Positions 1 to 11,661 of a stretch of DNA of 64,000 bases are shown one piece after another. Within the stretch, counting starts at the first letter, position 1, and every line of letters starts with the position of its first letter. This stretch comes from Glandiceps talaboti (taxonomy: Eukaryota; Hemichordata; Enteropneusta; Spengelidae). A model generated the notes under the pieces. It was not told the origin of the DNA. It did not search any database and was given only the letters and a program-made list of their open reading frames with translations. The stretch spans positions 1,913,111-1,977,110 of the forward strand of contig NC_135571.1 in assembly GCF_964340395.1 (NCBI RefSeq), read 5' to 3'. The position numbers were made by a program, and so were the translations under genes.

Positions 1-488
1 TAATAAAGTCGTCTAAAATATGGCTTGTGAAAAATTAAAATATAGATTTTTTCATACAAGCTTTCGCATTTTTTGTGTAAAAATGTTATAAACATGTATT
101 AAGATTTCTTGGTTAAAATGTACAAAATATCTCTACACGTTGATGAGTTGTCACAGCAATTTGCGACACTGTAGTGCACTACGACTACGTTAACATTACT
201 CTTTTACGTTAGTTAGTTTGTTTTCCACTTCTTTCCTTGTTTTTGGAGACAAAACTAATAATCTTGAAAATGTTCTGATAGTATACTTCATTTTGTACTT
301 TGTTTCATTTGTTCTGTATCAACCTGAAGAGCATAGAGCATGCGCAAAATGGCAATACTTGTATGTACATCAAGCATACACGTTCTGGGGATAACCGACC
401 TCCACCGTTTACAATTTCAAGGTTTCATTGTGGTTAATAAGTTTTAAAATGTTTCATAAATGTCTCCTTTATTTTCAAATGGCAGTTT
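1..488. other. 3' flank of the SLC10-like gene
   Basis: AT-rich sequence downstream (minus-strand sense) of the transporter stop codon. A minus-strand AATAAA lies at about 468-473, only about 15 bases past the stop, so it may not be the poly(A) signal in use. No other gene or repeat is recognised here. The 3' UTR end cannot be fixed from sequence alone. Confidence 0.5.
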
Positions 489-1757
489 TCATACTTCAGA
501 CTCCGTAACATTGGCATCACCATTCAGTTTCTGACTGTCGTTTGGGTAGTAACCAACGTCGCTCGGTACACTGTTGTCATAGCCCGAATTTTCCTTGTAG
601 AAATTATCCGGGTGATAGTCTCTATAATCGCCTGAATGAATATCGCGCCTTGGATCGAGGGTAACTTGGTGTTTGGGAATAGAATCAGGGTCCTCGTATT
701 GCGCCTCCGGGGCATACTCATCCGGAAGTGGCGGTCGTCGAGGAGCATCGTCGATCAGGTCTATGTCATCGAACCTGGAACGAGGTGATTGTACTGGTCG
801 TTCATCGTCGTCAGCTACGGCGTAATTTGAGTAACCTCCGCGACGTCGTGGCTCACTTTCGTAGAAATTGTCAAGTGGCAAGGGCGGACGTGCTGGTGTT
901 GACTCGCCAATTGGTTTTGGTGGATATGGTCCGTTTGTATCTGGCGTGGTCATAGTTGGAATTTGCGTGAGACCCTTTTTCCCCTTCCCGCTCTTTGGAG
1001 TGTCGTCAGGTCGTCGACTATCTTTCATTTCAACGTCTACTGCCTCAGGGTTTGCGCTACTTTGATATTTCCGTGGTGTTATAGTTTTAAATCCTGCTTC
1101 TCCGAATCCACCGTCGTCTCCATCAGGGCCTGGTGTCTGCACAGTTTGGTGCCCATATTTGTTGCCGATATCTTCTGTGTCGGGATCAAACCGAACGACT
1201 GGTGCAAACGATTTGTTGTAAGAATTTTGCAAATCAAGTCCGTAATTTACATACGATCCTGGCGGAAGTACAGTAGTAATTGAGCCAGCCGTCACCCCAG
1301 TCTGAACCGTATTCAGGGTATTCACAGTTGAAACAGAACCTGCCTGTGAGGGCGTTCTTATCATTTTGCGAGTGTCGTCTTGTCGAGGTGATCTGAAATT
1401 CAGACCGACGCGGTAGAGAACCATAAACAGTGAGCAGTTAATGTACATGAACACTTCATACAGAACTGGTACTATCATCATTTTAATCAGCGTACGCTCC
1501 GTTAAAGGAAATAACACGCTGATGATGGTAACAGCAAGTGCGACGTTTTGACAGCTCATTTCCAAGGCAACAGTTCTACACTCCGAGTGATGCAGACAGG
1601 CACAGAAGCCACACAGGTAGCCAATGATGAGAGCGAGCAGAGAAAACAACCACGCACATATCCATGGTCTCCAGTTCCCAAAGACTACTCCAGGGTCACC
1701 AATTATGACGAGAACGATGTAAATAAGAGCCAGGAATATTGCCATCGGGAACATCAC
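489..1757 (-). CDS. SLC10-like coding exon 3 with long cytosolic tail (aa 192-613)
   Basis: Acceptor tttccag|GTGATG at 1758/1757; stop TGA at 489-491. Residues 192-312 carry the last membrane helices and the conserved E257/Q261 block. Residues 313-613 are predicted disordered from composition. Visible short motifs: two RPPLP (481-485, 532-536; SH3-ligand-like), two DNFY (487-490, 575-578), one acidic dileucine-like D521-xxx-L525-I526, and a C-terminal ESEV that fits a class I PDZ ligand. The motif functions are inference. Confidence 0.92.
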   Translation of the reverse strand: MMFPMAIFLALIYIVLVIIGDPGVVFGNWRPWICAWLFSLLALIIGYLCGFCACLHHSECRTVALEMSCQNVALAVTIISVLFPLTERTLIKMMIVPVLYEVFMYINCSLFMVLYRVGLNFRSPRQDDTRKMIRTPSQAGSVSTVNTLNTVQTGVTAGSITTVLPPGSYVNYGLDLQNSYNKSFAPVVRFDPDTEDIGNKYGHQTVQTPGPDGDDGGFGEAGFKTITPRKYQSSANPEAVDVEMKDSRRPDDTPKSGKGKKGLTQIPTMTTPDTNGPYPPKPIGESTPARPPLPLDNFYESEPRRRGGYSNYAVADDDERPVQSPRSRFDDIDLIDDAPRRPPLPDEYAPEAQYEDPDSIPKHQVTLDPRRDIHSGDYRDYHPDNFYKENSGYDNSVPSDVGYYPNDSQKLNGDANVTESEV

Positions 1758-2821
1758 CTGGAAATAAATGGGAAACAATAGTCAGTCACAAAGGAGAAAA
1801 CAAAACAAACATCGGAAGCCCTGAAAATCGAAATTCTTTAAATCTCTCCTAATTTCGCCATGTGAAAGTTTGTTCTGGTCCTTTGGAAATAATAAAGTAA
1901 CTTAGGGGGTCCATCGTCTTCTTGTCAAGGAAATCGACAATTACATTTTATTTTCCCATAGCGTTATAAAAGTAGTCAGTGGCCATATTGGATTCTATAG
2001 TGGCTTAATTTTGGACATCATTATTTGAACTGCGAATGAGTTTGAGTTTGTTCGAACAATGTCACAGAAAAAGTTCAGTTCATTTTTTGATTCAGAGGCG
2101 CATTCTGTGTAAACGAACATTATATGTGTGTGTGAATAAAGTTTAGGAAGTGATTTTGTCTTCGGCAAAATAGACCTTACGTCAGCACTGTTTGCATAGG
2201 GCCTCAGACCACTCTTTTGTACTAGTCGGGTCGGAGGTAGGGCGTATACCGGTTTAAGGTTTTCTGCAAGGGTTTATGGGAAAACTCTGTGATGACATCG
2301 CAAATACCCGGATTTCTTTGTCTTGGCACTTTATTACCTATTATTATCACTTCCGTTTTTGTTTGAAAGCGAATTACAACAACTTGATTTACCGAATTTG
2401 AAAACAAGAAGACAAGGCATGGTTATGAATTGGACTGTTCGTGACTTACATTTGCCGCTGTTTTCATTTTATGACCAACTTTCGCCCGTAAGAGGACGCC
2501 CAAACCCAATGGCAGCAACATGACCGCGACAATAATCGCGATGTATCCAAAGTTGATAAAGTCAATATCCAGACTCCATATTCGTGTATAGATGAAAATT
2601 GTGAACGGTGTTACTGCTAGGGCAAGAAGTGAACACAACCCCGTCAGAGCCGCACTGTAACAAAACATAGGGCAATAAACAGTTACTGTAACTATCTAAA
2701 TTCACAATATGTCGTCAAAATTGACTAGTAAGATATAGGAACATTTTACAATTTTGTCTAACGCAATGGATAGATATGTAGATACACAGATGGGTAGGTA
2801 TGTAGACACAGAAAGATAGGC

Positions 2822-2865
<44 letters not shown>

Positions 2866-2885
2866 GGATTGATTTAGATAGATAT

Positions 2886-2921
<36 letters not shown>

Positions 2922-3067
2922 ATAAATATATAGTAGGTAGGTAGGTAAGTAGACAAAGAGAGACAGACAGAAAGACAGAGAGACAGACATACAGATGGAT
3001 TTAGATGGATGGATGGATAAATAGATAAATATATAGACAGTTGGACGGACGGACATAGACAAATAGA

Positions 3068-3100
<33 letters not shown>

Positions 3101-3180
3101 GGATAGATGGATAGATAGAGAGATAGATAGATAGATAGATAGACAGACAGACGGATAGATGGATAGATAGAGATAGATAG

Positions 3181-3255
<75 letters not shown>

Positions 3256-4070
3256 GTTGTGTTTGAAATGCTCTTGTAATGTCCATAGTGCCTATTCTAA
3301 CCCAAACACGTGTCGTTGGCTTTCAAATCTAGCGATCCTACACCAATAGATTTGAAACATTTTGATGCTCAGAATTGTATGTTTTGAATGTCAAATTACC
3401 ACTTATCTGTATTCCAAGTACCTAGGATCACAAGATTTGATTAGAAAGTCAACGAGAAGTCCACCGATAGTTCCATCCCATTGATCCATTCATCTATCTA
3501 TATATCTAATCCACAGCTCCCTCCCTCCCACCTACGATCAATCCTTCCAACCCATTCGATCCCATCCAAATTGTTTTGTAAATTAAAAATCCAAAATAAT
3601 TCCCAAATCCTCATCCATATGACCACTTTAAATAAAACATTCTATTTGTAAGTGCAATATCTAACCATTTACGAAATCGCCAAACTTGAATATTTCACTT
3701 ACCTTAGTGTTATCTCAGCCCTGACCCAATTCGTGAAAAACACCGATACCCAGACTCCAGGGCAACATGCTAAAATCACAGTACCACACGCCATAACTTG
3801 ATTTAAACTCAAAACCATAACACAGGCAAATCCCAACAGTGGCATGAGAGCGAACTGTGACATCACACCAACAATCATTCCGACTGGTCTTTTCTTTGAT
3901 CCCTCCTTGGCGTCTTTACATACCAGGTTACAGCCTAGTCCAAACATAATGAAAATCAAAGTAGCAGGCCCGACAATCTGAATTCCTAACATTACGGGAC
4001 TCGCCAGAACGCCGACGCCATCATGTTTTTCCCTCGGGAAGGGTCCGTCTGCGTTTTCAGAATCAGACAT
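489..4070 (-). CDS. SLC10-family (bile acid:sodium symporter-like) transporter, 3 coding exons, 613 aa
   Basis: Multi-pass plasma-membrane transporter of the SLC10 family (ASBT/NTCP-like), whose known members import bile acids or other organic anions with sodium. Coding exons 3703-4070, 2450-2654 and 489-1757 join in frame through GT-AG introns. Seen: hydrophobic segments from about residue 22 to 310; a GCNL motif (46-49) after TM1; [10 protein letters not shown] (71-80); CCPG (102-105); and the [13 protein letters not shown] block (250-262), which matches the human RCRTVAFETGMQN region with E257 and Q261 kept. The family's GGTASN-type motif after CCPG is changed to VWVSV, so the Asn that ligates Na1 in studied members is Val110. 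Residues 313-613 form a long polar tail rich in P, D and Y, absent from the 348-aa human ASBT. The start at ATG 4070 is chosen as the first Met before TM1. A splice acceptor at 4112-4113 implies an upstream noncoding exon. Family assignment is firm; substrate is unknown. Confidence 0.92.
1758..2449 (-). other. SLC10-like intron 2
   Basis: 692-bp intron with consensus ends. A 21-base stretch around 2262-2282 (tgcaagggtttatgggaaaa plus one base) recurs at about 47468 in cryptochrome intron 1, so a small dispersed repeat is present. Nothing else is recognised. Confidence 0.6.
2450..2654 (-). CDS. SLC10-like coding exon 2 (aa 123-191)
   Basis: Acceptor tgttacag|TGCGG at 2655/2654 and donor GCAAAT|gtaagt at 2450/2449. 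Encodes [17 protein letters not shown], which aligns without gaps to the human ASBT LSVSMTTCSTLLAL..IYT segment, then one further membrane helix ending [12 protein letters not shown]. Joins exon 3 in phase 0. Confidence 0.9.
2768..3255. repeat. GATA/GACA tetranucleotide microsatellite in SLC10-like intron 1
   Basis: About 490 bp of interrupted (TAGA)n and (CAGA)n with blocks of GGTA and GGAT. Open frames across it (poly-Tyr/Leu/Ser/Ile) are artefacts of the repeat. Confidence 0.97.
3565..3635. mobile_element. 3' end fragment of hairpin MITE family 1
   Basis: Matches the right terminus of the hairpin family described at 28517-28869: attaaaaatccaaaat, then cctcatccatatg and accactttaaa. The left half is missing. 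It lies in SLC10-like intron 1 (2655-3702). Confidence 0.7.
3703..4070 (-). CDS. SLC10-like coding exon 1 (aa 1-122)
   Basis: Start codon at 4070-4068; donor CTAAG|gtaagt at 3703/3702, leaving two bases of codon 123 (Ser). Encodes a short 21-residue N-terminus, TM1 with GCNL, TM2 with [10 protein letters not shown] and the CCPG loop. The N-terminus is shorter than the glycosylated extracellular N-terminus of vertebrate ASBT. Confidence 0.92.
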
Positions 4071-4111
4071 CTTTACCGACAACAGCCAATTTTGGATAAA
4101 TACTCAATAAT
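4071..4111 (-). other. 5' UTR segment of the SLC10-like gene with upstream splice acceptor
   Basis: Directly before the start codon (minus sense) there is a pyrimidine-rich tract ending ttctttcag at 4112-4113, a good 3' splice site. This suggests a noncoding first exon further upstream, which I cannot locate. Confidence 0.5.
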
Positions 4112-5264
4112 CTGAAAGAATAAAAATAGATCACACCATCAGAATGTTTTTGATTACGTAACTTGCTGTTTAATTCAAAATCAGCAAATGACAGATGTCC
4201 AACCAATATCAAGTATTTGTACCTTTAAAATGTACCTTTTACAAAATCTCAACGCTGTAGGGTTAAGAGAATCACACAAACAAACAAACAAACAAACAAT
4301 CACTTGTGCGCACGTACAAATATAATGACACATTTTTGGACAAAGTTTGAAAAAAGAATCAGAGAAACGAATATATAGTCGTCAGACGGAGCTGTCATGA
4401 ATCTATCATTTCCACTTTAGCCGGTACAATTATTTCCGACAATGTAGCTATTTCGAGTGCAGTGACTGGCGTCTGCTGTTATGGCTAGCTAAAATTATAG
4501 ATTCATGAGACAAAACCATGGTCTGCTCGATCGTCTTTGAGTGGGGAGGATGGGAATGTACTTTCAGAAATCGTTCGCTGCGGACGCAAGATGTAAATAT
4601 TTATTGTTTCTTTCGAAAAATAAGATTAAAAGTCAGCTTTGGCTAATATGATCTAATATTGTGTCGTCGATCTGTGGACAATACTATATTTGCCAACCAG
4701 CATATGAGTGCAGACTGCCAGGAAATTTTCCAGTTGTTTCCCGCCAAAAATATTGTCACAAATTCTGTTTAACGGTTAATTTTTTGACGTCGATGAGGTT
4801 AATTTTAAACTAAATTTAATATGATAAATTCTGTGCATAAATTGATGTAAAAATTAAAGCTCATTTTGTTTTTCTCATCGTCTGGCAGTAACATAATTAA
4901 TCTGTGATAGAAATACAATTGCATATATCGATTTTACCCAGTTAAGTACGACGACGATGCTAAATTTAGAAAAATCAAATTGTTATGTCATTGAAATACG
5001 TGAATAATGTGGGTTTTTTTTATGCTTCAGAGGAAAACCCTGGACTGAGACTTATTAAATTACCATCAATACAGACTTAATTAATGTCGGAGACAGGTCA
5101 AAATGTGAATAGCGCCCTCAGGGCAGTTGAGCAATATTGCTGACGACTCACAAATTACAAAGTCACAACATAACACAGCCACTCGTGCAGCTAATATTGT
5201 AGTAATGTCACTGTTTCGTTACAATAGAAACCAATTAACTTAAAACAAACGAGTCTGTCTCGAC
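4112..5264. other. 5' flank of SLC10-like gene, no gene seen
   Basis: AT-rich. A short (CAAA)n run lies at about 4273-4299. No convincing exon, TATA box or repeat family is recognised. Confidence 0.5.
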
Positions 5265-5665
5265 AACGACCTTACTAGCATTGCTACATTTTATCGTCTG
5301 GACAGAAAAAAAAATCATACAAGCATTGTTACATTTTCTTTGGAGCGACACAAATTATATTAACATTGCTACATTTTATCGTTTGGATCTCCACGAAATC
5401 TTACTAAAAACATTGCTACATTTTATAGTCTGCTTCTCCTAGACTAAAATTGTTTTTATTTTATTGTCTGGTTCGCCACGAAATCTCTTACATTCATTCA
5501 TTTTATCGTCTAGAGCGACAAAAACCTTACTAACATTGCTACATTTTATCGTCTGGTACAGTCGTTGTACAAAAGTCTAAAATTGTTATATTGTATTGTC
5601 CGGCTCTACAAGAATCACACTAATATTGCTACATTTTATAGTCTGGCTCGATAAATTTGCATACA
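5265..5665. repeat. Degenerate tandem repeat upstream of the SLC10-like gene
   Basis: About eight diverged copies of a 40-48 base unit built on attgctacattttatcgtct followed by ggctc and acgaaatcttac. Copies begin near 5281, 5326, 5366, 5413 and 5536, among others. Units differ in length and several have decayed, so the array is old. Confidence 0.75.
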
Positions 5666-6167
5666 ATTTGTTTTACAGTTTGAACCTTTGGAGATCTAAA
5701 ATCACCAAAAAGGTAACCCAGGCTAAGAAAATGTAGCAGTACTGATAGTACATTTGTCGCACAAGGCGATGAAATGTACAGTGTTGGTAAGATTTCTGTC
5801 GGATCGCACTATCCTAGACAACATTCTGTTTCAGGGTAACCGGCTTGTGTTGTATATCAGTCAGTTATTCGTCCCAATGTTGGGGCTAATGTAGCAGGAC
5901 CTTGGTGCGTTGATGTATGTGTTGTAATGTTGTTTGTAAATGGCATCATTTATCATCTAATGTAATGTTGTATTAATGCATAAATTCCAACCTTGCCTTG
6001 GTAATTTTCAATATTAAAATGAATAACAAAATTCGTTAAAAATTGTAACATTGAAATATGACAGGTGACGTTCAATACATTAACAATTGGAAGAGATGAC
6101 CTTTGTCACAAACACCACCTGGTTGGGTGACATGATTAACTGTGGCCTTGAATGGTTGAATAAAGGG

Positions 6168-6169
6168 GC

Positions 6170-6207
<38 letters not shown>

Positions 6208-6236
6208 CATGTATATGTATACAGTATGTATATATT
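6168..6236. repeat. (TATATG)n microsatellite
   Basis: Hexamer array gtatat repeated, with one gtacat interruption. The flanking 5666-6167 holds nothing recognised. Confidence 0.9.
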
Positions 6237-6307
6237 TTACAATGCAAAAAAATAATGCAAACAACCACCTACTACTGATATATCTTGGGATTTATATGCA
6301 AATTCAA

Positions 6308-6660
6308 ATTAAAGTTGAAGTGGTCATATGGATGTTAATATCACAATTCTACTAGGTTTTCATACTTAAAAAAAACAATGTGAAACAACATATACCAAGT
6401 CTATGTTTGTAATTCAATAAAGTACAAAAAGTTGGAAAGTGTCTCAAAAGTTTGTTATTGGACGCACAATAACAAACATTTTACATTTTTACATTTTTAT
6501 TAATTTTACATTTTTATTAATGTTAGGCAATTTATTGAGTTACAAATGTGGACTTGGTATGTGTAGTTTCACATTATTGAAAAGAAGAAAAACACAGTAC
6601 AGTTGTTTATTAAATAAAAAAATCCAAAAATAAATACCCATTTGTCATCCATACAAACGA
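6308..6660. mobile_element. Hairpin MITE family 1, copy a
   Basis: Roughly 350-bp imperfect inverted repeat. The left end has aagtggtcatatggatg; the right end has the complementary catccata; the centre is gttattgnacgnacaataac. Both arms carry gtttgtaactcaat / attgagttacaaa and tgtgaaacaacatatac / its complement. No coding capacity, so a non-autonomous DNA element. Confidence 0.8.
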
Positions 6661-7034
6661 AATGTTGTTTCATTTTCGCAAAAATTCTTTAAATGTGACA
6701 AGAATGCACAGCAAAACAACAAACAAACAAACAAACACACATTTCATTGAGTTGTCTGGAGGAAAATACCCCCATTATTCTCGGTACAAAATACTTCATT
6801 GTGGCTGTTTTCCTCAAGGTTTTTTGCGGCCATTTTACTAATTGGCGACATACCAGCATCTTGTTGGCTTGACACAATGTGAGGTCTTATTAATTGAATG
6901 AAACAGATACCACTCACTTACTCTCCTCAAACTCAAATACATCTAATTGGTTAATACGCCAAAAAGAGCAATATAATACATAACTCTTTGAACACAGATG
7001 GTAAACAACGATTTTCCTAGACCAGGGACATGTA

Positions 7035-7236
7035 AACGTTCATGTTTTTGTTATTGTCCGTACAGTAACACTTTTTTTTTTTTACCAAAGTTTCAATATT
7101 TTGCAATTTATTGAGTTACAAACAAGGCTTTATATAATGTTCTATCACATTGTATTTCCTTTAACATAGAGTATTTTAGCAATTATAAATGACAGATAAA
7201 TAGACAATTTCCATCCACATGTCCACTTGAAAATAA
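7035..7236. mobile_element. Hairpin MITE family 1, partial copy b
   Basis: Contains the central palindrome (gttattgtccgtacagtaac) and the right arm (attgagttacaaacaagg.., catccacatgtccactt). The left arm is largely decayed. Confidence 0.65.
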
Positions 7237-7857
7237 TAATAGTAACAGTATATTTCCATTTGATTAAAAATTATACAACTGAAATAAAAAATGAGTGAAC
7301 AGTTGAGCAGACGTTTAACAAGTTATCCATAAATTTGTTTACTCCGAGTGATCATCCTTACATAAAACCCTGTTAAACTATTTTAGTTCATGTATTGTTA
7401 ATGTCACTACAAGCCTTTAATGACATCAGACTGACTTCTGGCGTTAATAGCCCAGTCGATTGCATACTAGGGGTTCCTTGACATTTTAGTTTAAGTATAA
7501 TAAAGCATATAGTCGAATTGTTCATGTTTTATACCTAAATATTAGGTTAGAGTTCTACCAATAGCAAGTCATGGTAAGGTGTGTTTCAGAAAATAAAATA
7601 TTGCAAACATTAGCATTCAGTAACAACCCCGCCCTCACCACCACCCCTCCCCCCTCCCCCGATCAATTATATAAATTAACCCTATGGCTCACTGTGTCAC
7701 TTTCCCTACCAGCATTATCAACACATTATATTCTAATAATTATTTTTAGTTCTTTACACTTCCAAACTATACTTCACTATTCCATACCTATTAGAAAAAC
7801 ATTAAAGTGGGTGTCAACATTTTCATAATAAAAAAAACCGAGCTAGTTTCGTTTATT

Positions 7858-7886
7858 ACTTTTTTTTTTTTGGGGGGGGGGGGGGG
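7858..7886. repeat. Poly(T) then poly(G) tract
   Basis: A run of T followed by about 17 G. Similar long G or C runs recur at about ten places in the window. Confidence 0.95.
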
Positions 7887-7916
7887 CATTTCAATATTTC
7901 ATGTTATGCCATTTTA

Positions 7917-7985
7917 CAGTCAATTTCAAAGTACCTTATTTTCTGTTTGATACAACCACACAGAAACACTATGAAAGTAAGTACA
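7917..7985. mobile_element. Fragment of hairpin MITE family 2
   Basis: caatttcaaagtacc, then tgtttgatacaaccacacag and aaac match the left arm of the family at 58008-58380. Confidence 0.6.
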
Positions 7986-8137
7986 TCATGTATTTTTCAT
8001 AAAACAAATTCCAAATATCATCAACTAATAATTTTGATAATAATAATAATGACAAATGATGTAATACAAACCAATCGTTGGTATTAAAATGTGTCACCTT
8101 GTTAAGTATTTTGGCACATATCCAATAGTCGTTTTTC

Positions 8138-8444
8138 CGGTTCCAAGATGCATTGCGTGAGATGACATCGCTTATGTTGTTACATTTAGTCTTGTTTTGT
8201 CTATATTATGTTTGAAAAAACATTTTCATCAGGAAATTATGGAAACACATGTTGACCTCTTTAATTATGAGTGGTTTTATAGAACAAAGACTAAACTCCA
8301 TCAATGACAGACAGTGATTTGACAGGTGAACCCAGGGTACGGTCAGGTGACAACCATCCCCTGAGTAGCGCGTGTGCAAACCCCCCAGCCCTTACACAAA
8401 ACATGGCATTGTAAGGGGGAGACGCGCAATGCATCTTGGAACCG
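8138..8444. mobile_element. 307-bp MITE-like element with perfect 20-bp terminal inverted repeats
   Basis: 8138-8157 reads cggttccaagatgcattgcg, and 8425-8444 is its exact reverse complement. The interior has no open frame of note. No target-site duplication is obvious, so the superfamily is not assigned. Confidence 0.7.
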
Positions 8445-8544
8445 TCAACAGGTCTATTCACCTGGTTATACCTAATACAATATAGGACATGAAATCGTAC
8501 ACTTGTTTGGTTAAACGAGTAAACAACATAGATTAACGATGGAC

Positions 8545-8815
8545 GAGTATTTTAGAGCGACCAGCTCTGAATCTACAGGTTGCAGGTTCGAGACACACCG
8601 CTGCCATTTGTTTCTGGGTGGCTAAAGTCCTTGAACATTATTTGAACTCAGATTGTGCATAAGTACACCCAGCTGTTTAATTGGGGACCTGGTGGGATAG
8701 AGGTTTGCAATATGAATGCTTTAATCATATGCACTTATAGAGGCTGTAATGGATTGTATGCTATCCAGGGAGTTGAGGAAGTATAAAAGGGGTGACTCTG
8801 ATTTAGATTCAAGGA
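8545..8815 (+). mobile_element. tRNA-derived SINE-like element, copy 1
   Basis: Head resembles a tRNA: a gagcgaccagctctgaatct region, then a B-box-like ggttcgagac. The body reads ctgccatttgtttctgggtg, then cccagctgtttaattgggga, and ends in ggctgtaatggattgtatgc and tatccaggga. The body recurs at 42745-43025 (minus), 54640-54885 (plus) and 58545-58785 (minus). Confidence 0.7.
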
Positions 8816-11400
8816 GCAATGTTATCAGTTTGTTTATGTCTGTGGAAGTTATATTTTAAGTAACACTATTAAACAGTCCTATTCGGTAGTTATACAAGAG
8901 AGTAGTGACATCCGGGGTAATGTGGGGTTTCTGACGTTATTGATGCTAACATTGTATCTCGTTGCATGGAACCTGTCTGCTTACCACGAGCAAACCCAAT
9001 GGATTTTTTTCGCGAGATGTATGTAGTAGTAGACCTATTAGTAGACGAAAGTTACTATCCGTGAGCTGTCAACATCACTGTCTTTAGATTCTAGAGTCAA
9101 GGAAATTGTTCACATGGAAACAAATCTACGACTTGTTTATGTGAAAAGGGTAAACGTAAAGTACATAGTTGTGAGTGTAAAGACCTAGGGCTATTGAACT
9201 CTTCATTGCAGACATCTTAACCCGCAATTATTCACACAAACAAAGTCTTTTACGACGATCACAATAGTACTGCAGTACTAGTTGTGTATGACAGTATACC
9301 CTTCCCCTATTGTGACAATAGCTGATCCCAATGTCCTGATGACCGATAGAGTGAGAGTGTGTTTCAATTTTGATGATATGCATATTATATACTAACCATT
9401 ATGCAAATCATGTTATTAATATGTAAATTATTATGCAAAAATGACACCATCATTATAATCAATCTGGGAAGAACATTGTAACTGTCTGTAAGCGGTATTA
9501 CAGAGAAAGGGGCATAATACATTCCCTCTATAGAAATACTGTGATGGTATGAATGTGTCGTCACATTCATACTGTATTCAGATAATCTGGTCTAGACGTT
9601 GCCTACATTAGCTACGACCTGAACTATGTGAAAGTTAATAACACTGATGTAATTTGAATGGTTCTGGCGTAGAGAGGAAATCCCTGTGAGAGATTAGTAA
9701 GTAGATTTTACGATACAACAAGGAGCTCATTACAACATTCCACTATCAGACGTGTACAATACTCACGACCTTAAAATGGTTTTCAATTTTAAGTAAGCCT
9801 GCTTTTTCTTAACAACAAACGCAACTGACCCCGCAAACAGGAACAGAGCTGATCTGCGTGAATAGTTTCAGATTTCCTCTTCCCTTTCTGATTTGTGTTT
9901 AAACAGAGTGTACTTGTGTATATAGTGAGAGGGAACATGTGTAATATTTGGGTTCATTTTGCCGTGTGTATGTCTGTACTGAAGAGAGTATGCCTCACCG
10001 GGAGCGGTACTAGTGGTCAGCTCTTGTAGGGGTGTGTGGCCAGTGCTGGAAAACCTTGGCCCCATTTTAGACCCACTTTGACCAAAACTCAATACCCCAT
10101 TTTAGACCATTACAGGTTTTTAAAAGGTGAAAGTTTAGATCACGAAAACGCACCCTAAAGGGCGGCACATAGACGTATACTCAAATAAGGGGAGTAGCGC
10201 CCCCGTATGCCTCACCCTTGGTTTAGTTTAGTCTGGCCTATTTTCGAAGAACGGTAGCCAGACAGTAACCCCAATACTTCCACGTATGTGATTTTGAGGT
10301 ATATTTATAAAGGTCTCTACAATAAATGTATACAAGATAACACCTTATTTTCAGTTCCTCCACTACCTTTTTGATCAGTATACATGTACGTAGCTAGTTA
10401 AGTTTACTGTTTCCACATACATGGGGTGCTGTCGCTAGAAAAGTCCAAATGAAAATGAAATTCTGGTTAAAAGACAAGTAGCAAGAGATAGGAGTCCAAA
10501 CTGAGTCCCGAAACCGTATGTGCATATATTGTCATGCAATATTCTATTTCGATCTAGTTTCCATCGTTCATATTGACTGCCAGTAGATTGTGCGAAACAG
10601 GTAACATTGCCATAAATCAAAACTTGTCATTGCAGATTATACGATGGACCACATTAGTATACAGGGTAACATCCCTCCCTTCTCTTTTAGGAAGGTTGGA
10701 AAGTACGCGTAGGTATCGCTATAATGCACAGTGGCTAATAATTATAGACACTGTAGCCCGCTGATGAAAAAACACCTACTGAAATTACACCCACCTTTTA
10801 CAGAATCCAAATACCATGACAGATGGCCGAAATATCATTTCCATAAAAATTCAAACTATTCTAAGGTCATGATGAGGTCACGTGGCATACGTTCCATTCT
10901 CTGGTTATCGTCATGGTGAAAGATCTCCGTACTATCATGGAGAGTAACACTTCAGCAAAATGCGGTGCGCAGATGTTCTAAAAATAACTTGTTGGGAGGG
11001 ATGACGTAATTTGATTTGTTAAGCACAAGGTCCATTATAGGCTATAATTACAGCGCTACAGTTTACTAATGCAACATTTCATAAATTCGTCAGCAGGTTG
11101 TCTGAATTTGATCCCATTTATGCAAATGCCAGTGTATATTTATCGACCGATCAAGGCAATTTAGCTTTCACTGAACCTTTTAGTAGCACATATCTAGTGA
11201 ATAAGACTTACGTTTTGCTAGTACACATCATATTTCTTAATGTTTAACATCAAAGCTGACAGTTACCGATCAATGTAATACTTGGATTGACCCTAACAAA
11301 TAGGTATGAAATACTTACATAAAAAATATAATATAGTTTATCCATATAAATTATATCTGTGTGCTGTTTGTATTTCTGATATAAGAGAGCTAATTCTGTT

Positions 11401-11401
<1 letters not shown>
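8816..11401. other. Intergenic DNA, no gene seen
   Basis: Single-copy-looking AT-rich sequence. Two copies of ccccattttagacc occur near 10060-10110. No exon-like frame stands out. Confidence 0.5.
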
Positions 11402-11494
<93 letters not shown>

Positions 11495-11556
11495 CTCGGT
11501 GAGTATCAATCTGCTAAGACAGTGCTCAATACCGCAGTGGCAGAGCGTAATAGTTT

Positions 11557-11630
<74 letters not shown>
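11402..11630. repeat. Two (TA)n tracts
   Basis: (TA)n at about 11402-11493 and about 11559-11630, separated by about 65 bp of unique sequence. Confidence 0.97.
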
Positions 11631-11631
<1 letters not shown>

Positions 11632-11661
11632 TATCACATTGTCACGGAAAGACAAATGTGA

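Noticed and set aside
1548-1781. Plus-strand open frames over the SLC10-like exon 3 (also 728-1283)
   Set aside because: Antisense shadows of the real minus-strand coding exon.
2702-3286. 194-codon minus-strand open frame rich in Tyr, Leu, Ser and Ile
   Set aside because: Pure translation of the GATA/GACA microsatellite in an intron.
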